NCBI GenBank assembly: GCA_937926145.1
Contig: CALANW010000139.1
Location: 1 to 20,544 of the forward strand
Reading direction: 5' to 3'
Source of the DNA: an uncultured Ruminococcus sp.
GTDB taxonomy: Bacteria > Bacillota > Clostridia > Oscillospirales > Ruminococcaceae
Length of the DNA: 20,544 nucleotides
Shown: one piece after another, positions 6,527-12,816 of the stretch
Layout: the number at the start of each line of letters is the position of its first letter
Position numbering within the stretch: the stretch's first letter is position 1
Translations under genes and position numbers: made by a program
The notes under the pieces: model-generated
Seen by the model: only the letters and a program-made list of their open reading frames with translations
The model's database searches: none
What the model was told of the DNA's origin: nothing

Positions 6527-7846
6527 ATGAACAACATCAAGGTCGTAAAGTTCGGCGGAAGCTCACTCGCCGATTCCGCACAGTTCAGAAAGGTTGCCGC
6601 TATCATCAAGGGAGATGCGGACAGAAAGTTCGTTGTCGCTTCCGCACCGGGAAAGCGCTTCAAGGAAGACATCAAGATCACAGATATGCTCTATGCCTGC
6701 TACGAAAAGGCTGCAAAGGGCGAAAAGTTCGACAAGGAATTCGACGCTATCGAGCAGAGATACAACTCTATCATCAAAGACCTCGGTGTTGACATCGACC
6801 TTTCGGGCGAATACAACGAGATCAAGGACGCTTTCGCTCACAGAGCAGGACGTGACTTCGCAGCAAGTCGCGGCGAATACCTCAACAGCAAAGTTCTTGC
6901 AGCTTACATTGGCTATAACTTCGTTGACCCCGCAGGCTACATAAAGTTCAGCGAGGACGGCGCATTCGACCTCGATACAACTCAGGAGCTTCTCTCCGCA
7001 AAGCTTGCAGAGCTTGACAATGCCGTTGTCCCCGGCTTCTACGGCTCGATGCCTAACGATACTATCAAGACTTTCTCCAGAGGCGGCTCGGATATCACGG
7101 GCTCTATCGTTGCAAGAGCAGTAAATGCTGACCTTTACGAGAACTGGACTGACGTTTCGGGCTTCCTTATCTGCGACCCGAGAATCGTTGACGATCCCAA
7201 GACTATCAGAACTATCACATACAAGGAACTCCGTGAGCTTGCATATATGGGCGCAACAGTTCTCCACGAGGACGCTATCTTCCCCGTAAGAGCAGCAGGT
7301 ATCCCTATCAATATCCGCAACACCAACGCCCCCGAGGACAGAGGAACAATGATCGTTTCCGAATCCGCTGAGATAAGCAAGTACGTTATCACAGGTATCG
7401 CAGGCAAGAAGGGCTTCACCGCTATCAATATCGAAAAGGATATGATGAACAGCGAACTCGGCTTCGGCAGAAACGTTCTCCGTGCGCTCGAAAAGAACGG
7501 CATCAGCTTTGAGAATATGCCCTGCGGAATCGATACAATGTCCGTACTCGTAAATACCGACAGCATTCTCGGCAAGGAAAAGAATATCATCGACGAGATA
7601 AACTACCGCGTACACCCCGATATCATCGAGATCGAAAGCAACCTCGCACTCATCGCAGTCGTTGGCCGCGGAATGAAGAAAGCAAGAGGTACAGCAGGCA
7701 AGATCTTCTCCGCACTCGCAGATGCAAGAGTAAACGTAAAGATGATAGATCAGGGTTCTTCCGAGCTCAACATCATCGTCGGCGTAAACGAAGAGGACTT
7801 TGAAGCAGCAGTAAAGGCTCTCTACGGTGCTTTTGTTACCGAATAA
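6527..7846 (+). CDS. lysC: aspartate kinase
   Basis: A 439-residue cytoplasmic aspartokinase that phosphorylates aspartate to 4-phosphoaspartate, the first step to lysine, threonine, methionine and diaminopimelate. Seen: amino acid kinase motif KVVKFGGSSLADS at residues 5-17, a central kinase domain with FSRGGSDITGSIVARA and NWTDVSGF, VLHEDAIFPVRAAGIPINIRNT near the domain end, and two C-terminal ACT-type regulatory regions (ITGIAGKKGFTAINIEKD; LALIAVVGRGMKKARGTAGK). The monofunctional length fits this class. The ATG at 6527 has AAGGAG at 6511-6516; upstream codons back to 6476 fall in the promoter region and are rejected. Codons are rich in C-ending forms, as in well-expressed genes. Which end product inhibits it cannot be read here. 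Confidence 0.93.
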   Translation: MNNIKVVKFGGSSLADSAQFRKVAAIIKGDADRKFVVASAPGKRFKEDIKITDMLYACYEKAAKGEKFDKEFDAIEQRYNSIIKDLGVDIDLSGEYNEIKDAFAHRAGRDFAASRGEYLNSKVLAAYIGYNFVDPAGYIKFSEDGAFDLDTTQELLSAKLAELDNAVVPGFYGSMPNDTIKTFSRGGSDITGSIVARAVNADLYENWTDVSGFLICDPRIVDDPKTIRTITYKELRELAYMGATVLHEDAIFPVRAAGIPINIRNTNAPEDRGTMIVSESAEISKYVITGIAGKKGFTAINIEKDMMNSELGFGRNVLRALEKNGISFENMPCGIDTMSVLVNTDSILGKEKNIIDEINYRVHPDIIEIESNLALIAVVGRGMKKARGTAGKIFSALADARVNVKMIDQGSSELNIIVGVNEEDFEAAVKALYGAFVTE

Positions 7847-7878
7847 TTTTGAGCTTAGCAATTATGTAAAAATGTAAT

Positions 7879-7920
7879 AAAGTGCGGTCACGATATGATA
7901 TTTCGTGACCGCACTTTTTA
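7879..7920 (+). terminator. rho-independent terminator of lysC
   Basis: A perfect 15-bp stem AAAGTGCGGTCACGA (7879-7893) / TCGTGACCGCACTTT (7903-7917) with a 9-base loop and a T-run after it, 32 bases after the lysC stop. Confidence 0.92.
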
Positions 7921-7928
7921 TTTTGCAT

Positions 7929-7961
7929 AAAAAATCGGACAGATCAACTGCCCGATTTTTT
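7929..7961 (-). terminator. terminator of thiT (bidirectional)
   Basis: AAAAAATCGG (7929-7938) and CCGATTTTTT (7952-7961) form a stem with A/T runs on both sides. On the minus strand it lies 14 bases after the thiT stop. It can also back up the lysC terminator. Confidence 0.8.
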
Positions 7962-7974
7962 GATATATTTTCAA

Positions 7975-8562
7975 TTACGCGTTCTTTACCTTGCGGCGGA
8001 GATTCTTTGCCTTGAAATCAAAGATAGATGCAAGAGCCGCTGTGCCGATGATAGTTGTGATACATTCGGCAAGCATATAAGATCCATTGTATGTGAGCGA
8101 GTAGATCCAAACATTCTGCCAGCCGCCTGCATAGTCGCCCCAGATAGTTACGCCCGAGATAAAGTGGCAGAGAAAACGAATTGCAGAGCCAACAGCTGCG
8201 CCTATGCCGATAGCAACGGGAGCTTTGAGCTTCGAGTTGGAGAAAAGTGCGCCGCCGAAGCCGAGTGCTGTAAATGCGATGAGGTAATCCATAAGGATAA
8301 GTATAAGGTATGCGACAATGCCGCTTACATAAGCGAAGTTTCCGAGTCCCTGAAGAAGCATCTGGAGCAGACCGTAAACCAAACCTGTTCCAAGTCCCCA
8401 TTTATAGCCGTGGCGGTAGCCGATTATAACTATCGGAACTTGGCTGAACGCCGTTATTGAGCCGCCCATAGGGAGGGTGTAAACTGTTATGTAGGACAAT
8501 GCCGTTGCGAGAGCAAGCATTATCGCACATTCCGTAAGCTTTTGTGTTTTTGAGATCTCCAT
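7975..8562 (-). CDS. thiT: energy-coupling factor thiamine transporter S component ThiT
   Basis: A 195-residue membrane protein, the thiamine-binding S component that works with a shared ECF module (EcfA/A'/T, not in this window). Seen: LTECAIMLALATALSYI opening the first helix, GSITAFSQVPIVIIGYRHG, about six hydrophobic helices, and the thiamine-site region FISGVTIWGDYAGGWQ followed by YSLTYNGSYM, characteristic of ThiT/YuaJ. I chose ATG 8562, with AAAGGA about 9 bases upstream; an in-frame ATG at 8580 and TTG at 8586 lack sites and the first falls on the SD sequence. The TPP riboswitch in the leader independently supports the thiamine role. Confidence 0.93.
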   Translation of the reverse strand: MEISKTQKLTECAIMLALATALSYITVYTLPMGGSITAFSQVPIVIIGYRHGYKWGLGTGLVYGLLQMLLQGLGNFAYVSGIVAYLILILMDYLIAFTALGFGGALFSNSKLKAPVAIGIGAAVGSAIRFLCHFISGVTIWGDYAGGWQNVWIYSLTYNGSYMLAECITTIIGTAALASIFDFKAKNLRRKVKNA

Positions 8563-8596
8563 TTTCTTTTTCCTTTCCATAATCAAAAAATTCGTT

Positions 8597-8623
8597 AAAA
8601 AATGCGCCCGAGGTTCGGACGCA
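8597..8623 (-). terminator. second terminator-like hairpin in thiT leader
   Basis: On the minus strand TGCGTCCGA and TCGGGCGCA pair over nine positions (one G-T) around a 3-base loop, followed by TTTTTT. It lies only about 35 bases before thiT and downstream of the first leader terminator. Confidence 0.65.
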
Positions 8624-8654
8624 GCTATGGTATAAAATTTCTCAGCATATCATA

Positions 8655-8690
8655 TAAAAAAGGTTCTCCAAAATAAATTGAAGAACCCTT
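8655..8690 (-). terminator. riboswitch-controlled terminator in thiT leader
   Basis: On the minus strand GGTTCT (8687-8682) pairs with AGAACC (8667-8662), followed by a T-run ending near 8656. Its 5' arm (GGGTTC) can instead pair with the conserved GAACCT of the TPP aptamer (8762-8757), which would make it the expression platform. Confidence 0.75.
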
Positions 8691-8730
8691 TTCAAACGCG
8701 CAAAACGGCGCAATTACAGACTTGCTGTCA

Positions 8731-8824
8731 ATTCCTACGTCGGCATTATCCGAATCAGGTTCATGGGTCGAGGTCGAACCTCCTCTCAGCAGCCGCACAA
8801 AAGCGGTCTTAAGCTCCCCAATAT
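8731..8824 (-). promoter_or_regulatory. TPP riboswitch (THI element)
   Basis: The minus strand reads GGGGAGC, then CTGAGAGGAGG (CUGAGA core at 8789-8784), GACCCATGAACCTGATTCGG, ATAATGCCG and ACGTAGGAA. These match the thiamine pyrophosphate aptamer core, including the CUGAGA pyrimidine-binding loop and the GAACCUGAU / GGAUAAUGCC / GCGUAGGAA strand. It sits in the leader of thiT, a thiamine transporter. Binding of TPP is expected to reduce thiT expression through downstream termination. Confidence 0.96.
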
Positions 8825-8845
8825 TCAATTTTTAAACTGTGTGTT

Positions 8846-8874
8846 ATTATAGCACTATTTTTGTTGGTTGTCAA
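8846..8874 (-). promoter_or_regulatory. sigma-A promoter of the riboswitch-thiT unit
   Basis: On the minus strand TTGACA (8874-8869), 17-bp spacer, TATAAT (8851-8846). The -35 box overlaps the stop codon (8873-8871) of the upstream flavin reductase-rubredoxin gene, and no terminator separates them. Confidence 0.9.
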
Positions 8875-9494
8875 GTGAGCTTTTCAAAATCTTCCCTGCC
8901 GTGCTTGCAAACGGGACAAACGAAATCATCGGGCAGTTCTTCACCCTCGTAGATATAACCGCAGACCTTGCAGACCCAACCGCTCTTCTTTTCGGCAGTC
9001 TGCGCAGGCTTCGGCTTGACGTTCTGCTGATAATATTCATAAGTCATCGAGGGCTTGTCCGAGAGAACTTCGCCGCCGGTCATTTCGGCAATGAACATCG
9101 TGTGCGTTCCGAGGTCGATCTCGTTCACAACTTTTCCCGAGAGAAAAGCGTTCGCACCGCTCTTTACATAGATAACGCCGTTGTCGGCATAGCAGGGCGA
9201 AAATTTATACGAATCGGGTGTGCCGAACTTCTGCGCATTTCTTCCGCTCTGAAAGCCGAAGTGCCTGAAAAGCGAGAAATCAGCCGAGGTGTCAATGACC
9301 GAAACGTTGAAAACACCCGTCGCTTTTATCATATCATGGGTAAGATTGGCTTTGTTTACGGTGACGGATATCTGCATCGGCGAGCTTGTGAGCTGTGAAA
9401 GCGTGTTGATGATGCAGCCGTTGTCTTTGTCCCCCTGCGAAGCGGTGAGAACGTAAAGTCCGTAGGAAATTTTATATACTGATTTAGTGTCCAT
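8871..9494 (-). CDS. flavin reductase-rubredoxin fusion (high molecular weight rubredoxin type)
   Basis: A 207-residue two-domain redox protein. Residues 1 to about 155 are a flavin reductase-like FMN-binding domain (start SVYKISYGLYVLTASQGDKD; NTLSQLTSSPMQISVTVNK; later GVFNVSVI). A proline/lysine-rich linker (KPKPAQTAEKK) joins it to a short rubredoxin domain with C175-x2-C178-G and C193-P-x-C196 for one iron. Fusions of this design (Hrb in acetogens) accept electrons from NAD(P)H and pass them to flavodiiron proteins in oxygen or NO detoxification; the partner here is inferred. The rubredoxin loop between cysteine pairs (14 residues) is much shorter than in free rubredoxins and nearer to the rubrerythrin tail type. 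ATG 9494 has GGAGG at 9506-9501. Confidence 0.88.
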   Translation of the reverse strand: MDTKSVYKISYGLYVLTASQGDKDNGCIINTLSQLTSSPMQISVTVNKANLTHDMIKATGVFNVSVIDTSADFSLFRHFGFQSGRNAQKFGTPDSYKFSPCYADNGVIYVKSGANAFLSGKVVNEIDLGTHTMFIAEMTGGEVLSDKPSMTYEYYQQNVKPKPAQTAEKKSGWVCKVCGYIYEGEELPDDFVCPVCKHGREDFEKLT

Positions 9495-9522
9495 AAAAAT
9501 ACCTCCAAGTTGTATTTGATTA

Positions 9523-9551
9523 ATTATATCATATTATACCAATTTAGTCAA
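9523..9551 (-). promoter_or_regulatory. sigma-A promoter of the flavin reductase-rubredoxin gene
   Basis: Minus strand TTGACT (9551-9546), 17-bp spacer, TATAAT (9528-9523), about 28 bases before the start codon. The spacer contains a second TATAAT, making a direct repeat TATAAT-N4-TATAAT. Confidence 0.8.
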
Positions 9552-9642
9552 GGATTATTTCCAACTGTACGAAAAATTACCCTTCAAACGGTATTTTTGT
9601 TTTTTTTGCTATACTTTTTTGGCTTTATATGATATAATATTA

Positions 9643-9671
9643 TTGACAAAAAACGCTTTTGATGCTATAAT
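9643..9671 (+). promoter_or_regulatory. sigma-A promoter of recA
   Basis: Consensus TTGACA (9643-9648), 17-bp spacer, TATAAT (9666-9671), 46 bases before the recA ATG. No GAAC-N4-GTTC type LexA box is visible over it. Confidence 0.88.
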
Positions 9672-9717
9672 AACAGCACAGACGTTCGATTTTTTGATTG
9701 AAAGGCGGAATTTTCCA

Positions 9718-10935
9718 ATGGCAGAAAAGAAGAAGACCGAATCCTCCAAGGATTCTATAAATAAACCCAAAAATGCGGAAGAAAAGAAAAAGGCTCTCGA
9801 AGCCGCTATCGCTCACCTTGAAAAGCAGTATGGCTCGGGTGCGGTAATGCGCCTCGGACAGTCGCCGCAGTTTGAAGTCGATGCTATCCCGACAGGTTCG
9901 CTCACGCTTGATCTTGCGCTCGGCATCGGCGGCGTTCCAAAGGGAAGAATTGTCGAGATATACGGACCCGAAAGCTCGGGTAAAACTACCGTTGCGCTCC
10001 AGATCGTTGCTGAATCACAGAAGCAGGGCGGAACAGCCGCTTTCATCGACGTTGAACACGCACTTGACCCTGTTTATGCAAAGGCTCTCGGCGTAAACAT
10101 CGATGAAATGCTCGTTTCCCAGCCTGACAGCGGCGAGCAGGCTCTCGAAATTGCCGAAGCTCTCGTTCGTTCGGGAGCTATCGACTGCATCGTTATCGAC
10201 TCGGTTGCGGCAATGGTAACAAAGGCTGAAATTGACGGCGAAATGGGCGACAACCACGTTGGTCTGCTCGCACGTCTTATGTCGCAGGCGATGAGAAAGC
10301 TCACATCGGTAATCTCAAAAACGAACTGCGTTGCGATTTTCATCAATCAGGTTCGTGAAAAGATAGGCGTAATGTACGGCAACCCCGAAGTCACAACGGG
10401 CGGACGTGCGCTCAAGTTCTACAGCTCTGTCCGCATCGAAGTCCGCAAGGGCGAAGCAATAAAGGTGAACGGCGAAGTCATCGGCGCACGCACAAAATGT
10501 AAGGTCGTAAAGAACAAGGTCGCTCCCCCGTTCAAGGACTGTGAGTTCGATCTGATGTTCGGCAAGGGCATCTCCCGTGTCGGTGAGATAGTCGATCTTG
10601 CCGTTGACCTCGATATCATCAAAAAGAGCGGCGCTTGGTTCGCATACGGCGAGGGAAAGATCGGTCAGGGACGTGACAACGCAAAGGAATACCTCACCAA
10701 CAATCCTGCCGTTATGAAAGAGATCGAAGATAAGATAAAAGCCGAACTTGCAAGCAGGAACAAGGAAGAGGAAGAACAGCCCAAGACCGAGGAAAAGCCT
10801 GCCGAAGAAACGATCGACGTTATGGCTGAAGCGGAAAAGATCAGCAAGGCTGCAAGCACAAAGAAGAAAACAGACCCTGCCGCCGATACCTCCACCGAGG
10901 ACGATAACTTCGACGAATTTACACCCGTGAACTGA
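9718..10935 (+). CDS. recA: recombinase RecA
   Basis: A 405-residue RecA: ATP-dependent strand exchange in homologous recombination and the co-protease for LexA in the SOS response. Seen: N-terminal KALEAAIAHLEKQYGSGAVM, Walker A GPESSGKT at residues 83-90, Walker B region IDCIVIDSVAAM, loop L1/L2 segments (VREKIGVMYGNPEVTTGGRA), and a long acidic/lysine-rich C-terminal tail (about residues 340-405, EEEEQPKTEEKPAEE) that extends beyond the usual 350 or so residues. ATG 9718 follows AAAGGCGG (9701-9707) and the promoter at 9643-9671; the in-frame extension to 9619 lies over the promoter and is rejected. The stop overlaps the recX ATG by one base (TGATG), implying coupled translation. Confidence 0.98.
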   Translation: MAEKKKTESSKDSINKPKNAEEKKKALEAAIAHLEKQYGSGAVMRLGQSPQFEVDAIPTGSLTLDLALGIGGVPKGRIVEIYGPESSGKTTVALQIVAESQKQGGTAAFIDVEHALDPVYAKALGVNIDEMLVSQPDSGEQALEIAEALVRSGAIDCIVIDSVAAMVTKAEIDGEMGDNHVGLLARLMSQAMRKLTSVISKTNCVAIFINQVREKIGVMYGNPEVTTGGRALKFYSSVRIEVRKGEAIKVNGEVIGARTKCKVVKNKVAPPFKDCEFDLMFGKGISRVGEIVDLAVDLDIIKKSGAWFAYGEGKIGQGRDNAKEYLTNNPAVMKEIEDKIKAELASRNKEEEEQPKTEEKPAEETIDVMAEAEKISKAASTKKKTDPAADTSTEDDNFDEFTPVN

Positions 10936-11558
10936 TGAGAATAACGGAACTTTCACCCTATAAGGGCACGACTTGGCAGATAACGACCGAAAGCGGCGGA
11001 AAAATTTTTATCGGGCAGAAAACCGTCGAAAAAATGAACCTTAAAAAAGGAATGGAACTGCCCGATTCCGCGATTGAAAGCATAAAGGAAGAGGATCTTG
11101 AACGCAAGTCAAGAGAGAGGGCAATGTATCTGCTATCGGGGCGTGACTACGGCTTTGTCGAGCTTTTCCGAAAGCTTGAAAAGACCTACCCGAAAGAGAT
11201 GTGCCTGCGGACGTGCAAATTAATGGCGGAAAAAGGTCTTGTCAACGACAGAGAATACGCATTCCGTCTGGGAAAACAGCTTTTCGAGATAAAAAAGGAA
11301 AGCGCTGTCGCAGTACGCTATAAGCTGACGCAAAAAGGCATACCGAAAGATATAATCAGCGAGGTAATCGATGCCTACTGCGAAGATGATGAAGCGGTAA
11401 AAGACAGAATAAAAGCGCTTGTCGAAAAGAAGTACAAGCGCTATCTCACGGACGAAGCTGGAGTGCGGAAAGTAAAAAACGCCCTCGCGCGGCTCGGATA
11501 CGGATATTCGGATATCAATTCGGCGCTGAAGGAATTTGATAACGAAGGGCAATATTAA
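10935..11558 (+). CDS. recX: regulatory protein RecX
   Basis: A 207-residue RecX, which binds RecA filaments and limits or modulates RecA activity. Seen: an N-terminal region with GGKIFIGQKTVEKMNLKKG, then helical RecX repeats: RAMYLLSGRDYGFVELFRKL, LMAEKGLVNDREYAFRLGKQ, KYKLTQKGIPKDIISEVIDA-like segment, and the C-terminal VKNALARLGYGYSDINSALK characteristic of RecX. It starts in the recA stop codon (TGATG), so it is made from the same mRNA. The TAA stop is supplied by the repeat sequence TTAATGCGTAATTCGTAA of family A copy A3, so the last residues may have been trimmed or changed by its insertion. Confidence 0.93.
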   Translation: MRITELSPYKGTTWQITTESGGKIFIGQKTVEKMNLKKGMELPDSAIESIKEEDLERKSRERAMYLLSGRDYGFVELFRKLEKTYPKEMCLRTCKLMAEKGLVNDREYAFRLGKQLFEIKKESAVAVRYKLTQKGIPKDIISEVIDAYCEDDEAVKDRIKALVEKKYKRYLTDEAGVRKVKNALARLGYGYSDINSALKEFDNEGQY

Positions 11559-11900
11559 TGCGTAATTCGTAATTTGTAATGCGTAATCAGTTGGGTAAAC
11601 CACCGCGAAGCGCATAAAGTTTAGGTCAAGCCTTTTCAAAGGCTTGCAGGGGTCAAGGGGACGGAGTCCCTTGTCGCTCTCGCAAGAGCGAAATACCCTA
11701 AACTTTAGCTAAAGGCATTATTGCAATAGAAAAATATCTAACAGTTAAAAAGGCGCAATTCACATCAAAAAGGTAAAACGAATATGAGAGATCATTTTCG
11801 TGAACCTAAAAAGTGAATTGCGCCTATTCTATTTTCTTCAAACAAACTATCCTTGAAGCTTAAATATACGAACGAAGTGAGTGTGTTTAAGCTTCAACGC
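11556..11900 (+). repeat. family A structured repeat, copy A3
   Basis: Begins at the recX stop codon with TAATGCGTAATTCGTAAT, then GGGTAAACCACCGCGAAGCG. H1 CAAGCCTT-TTCA-AAGGCTTG (11627-11646), H2 GGGAC-GGA-GTCCC (11658-11670), H3 CGCTCT-CGCA-AGAGCG (11675-11690), conserved GAAATACCCTAAAC (from 11690), H4 GGCGCAATTCAC...GTGAATTGCGCC (11752-11824) with inner AGGT/ACCT, then H5 TTGAAGCTTAAA/TTTAAGCTTCAA (11853-11897) around the conserved ACGAACGAAGTGAGTG loop. Compared with A1, the stems of H1, inner H4 and H5 carry paired changes that keep base pairing. No protein is credible. Confidence 0.82.
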
Positions 11901-12044
11901 TGTGTGAACAGCTATGAGTATAATTGAAGTTTTAACTTTAGGGATACTTATCTGCAATATCATTCAGTTCGGGAGCGACCGTCTATCGGTGTGCTCTCTT
12001 TATATTTATATTCCGCTCTTTTCAAAATATATCAAAAGCATTTT
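11901..12044. other. gap between family A copy A3 and tatD
   Basis: No gene seen. An imperfect hairpin (GAGCGACCG / CGGTGTGCTC, about 11973-11995) followed by TCTTTATATTT on the plus strand could be a weak terminator for recA-recX. No clear terminator for the minus-strand tatD gene is visible. Confidence 0.35.
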
Positions 12045-12815
12045 TTATTTTATCCCCGAAAACAGCTTGAGCGTGTTTTCCATGGTCTGCTCCGCAACTG
12101 CCTCGGGCGAGATGCCTTTGACCTCGGCAATTTTGTCGATAACATTCACTATCATACTGCTGTCGCAGCGCTTTCCTCTGTTCGGCTCGGGTGCCATATA
12201 GGGACAGTCGGTTTCGAGCATAAGCCTGTCGAGAGGGACAACTTTTAGCGCTTCGATCGCTTTGCGCGCATTTTTGAATGTGAGAACGCCCGTGAAGCTT
12301 ATGTTCATTCCGAGTTTGAGCACCTGCTTTGCCGTTTCTGCCGAACCCGAGAAGCAGTGCATAACGCCGCTGACCTCTCCCCTTTTGCCGAGAATATTCA
12401 TTGTGTCCTCGGTCGCATCGCGCGAGTGGATAACCACTGGCAAGTCCATTTCTTTTGCAAGGTCAAGCTGTTCCTCAAAAAAGCGTATCTGCATCTCGCG
12501 GTCATAACCCTCAAAATGATAGTCAAGACCTATCTCGCCGATAGCAACGACTTTTTCATACTCCGCAAGCCTGCGAATTTTTTCAAGGTAATCACTCGGC
12601 GCACCCGAAGCGTCCTCGGGGTGTATTCCTACCGCCGCATAGACGAACGGATACTTCTTCGCAAGCTCAACGGAAAACTCCGAGCGTTCCATTGAACAGC
12701 CTATGTTTACGATATTCCGAACGCCGTTTTCATGAAGCTTAGGGAGCAGTTCGTCACGGTCAGCATCGAACTGCTCATCATCATAATGTGCGTGTGAGTC
12801 AATATATGTCAGCAT
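12045..12815 (-). CDS. TatD family metal-dependent hydrolase/DNase
   Basis: A 256-residue TatD-type TIM-barrel metallohydrolase; family members are Mg2+-dependent 3'-5' exonucleases or related phosphohydrolases (YabD/TatD). Seen: metal site HAHYDD (from residue 8), VGIHPEDA, GEIGLDYH, PVVIHSRDA, MHCFSGS and ETDCPYMAPEPNRGKR, all in family order; normal length. I chose ATG 12815 because AAGGAG (12828-12823) lies 7 bases upstream and the protein then begins MLTYIDSHAHYDD; the in-frame extension upstream would run into the preceding gene. Only one base separates it from that gene's stop (TAAAATG), so translation is coupled to the lipoprotein. The exact substrate is uncertain. Confidence 0.92.
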   Translation of the reverse strand: MLTYIDSHAHYDDEQFDADRDELLPKLHENGVRNIVNIGCSMERSEFSVELAKKYPFVYAAVGIHPEDASGAPSDYLEKIRRLAEYEKVVAIGEIGLDYHFEGYDREMQIRFFEEQLDLAKEMDLPVVIHSRDATEDTMNILGKRGEVSGVMHCFSGSAETAKQVLKLGMNISFTGVLTFKNARKAIEALKVVPLDRLMLETDCPYMAPEPNRGKRCDSSMIVNVIDKIAEVKGISPEAVAEQTMENTLKLFSGIK

Positions 12816-12816
12816 T

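Noticed and set aside
6563..7861. 432-codon open frame antisense to lysC
   Set aside because: It mirrors lysC codon bias, is rich in Cys/Ser/Val, resembles no protein family and has no ribosome binding site; lysC itself is certain.
9524..9538. PerR-type box over the rubredoxin gene promoter
   Set aside because: TTATATCATATTATA is AT-rich and near-symmetric but mismatches the PerR consensus at several key positions; it is mostly the promoter itself.
9619..9717. 33-codon N-terminal extension of recA
   Set aside because: It contains the recA promoter (9643-9671); known RecA proteins start near 9718.
9541..9717. LexA/SOS box upstream of recA
   Set aside because: No GAAC-N4-GTTC or similar dyad over the recA promoter; the isolated GTTCG near 9684 has no partner.
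10315..10956. 213-codon minus-strand frame opposite the recA 3' half
   Set aside because: Shadow of recA; no start signal and no recognisable motif.
11914..12248. Two small plus-strand frames near the tatD 3' end
   Set aside because: They overlap tatD antisense and family A flanks; no ribosome binding site.
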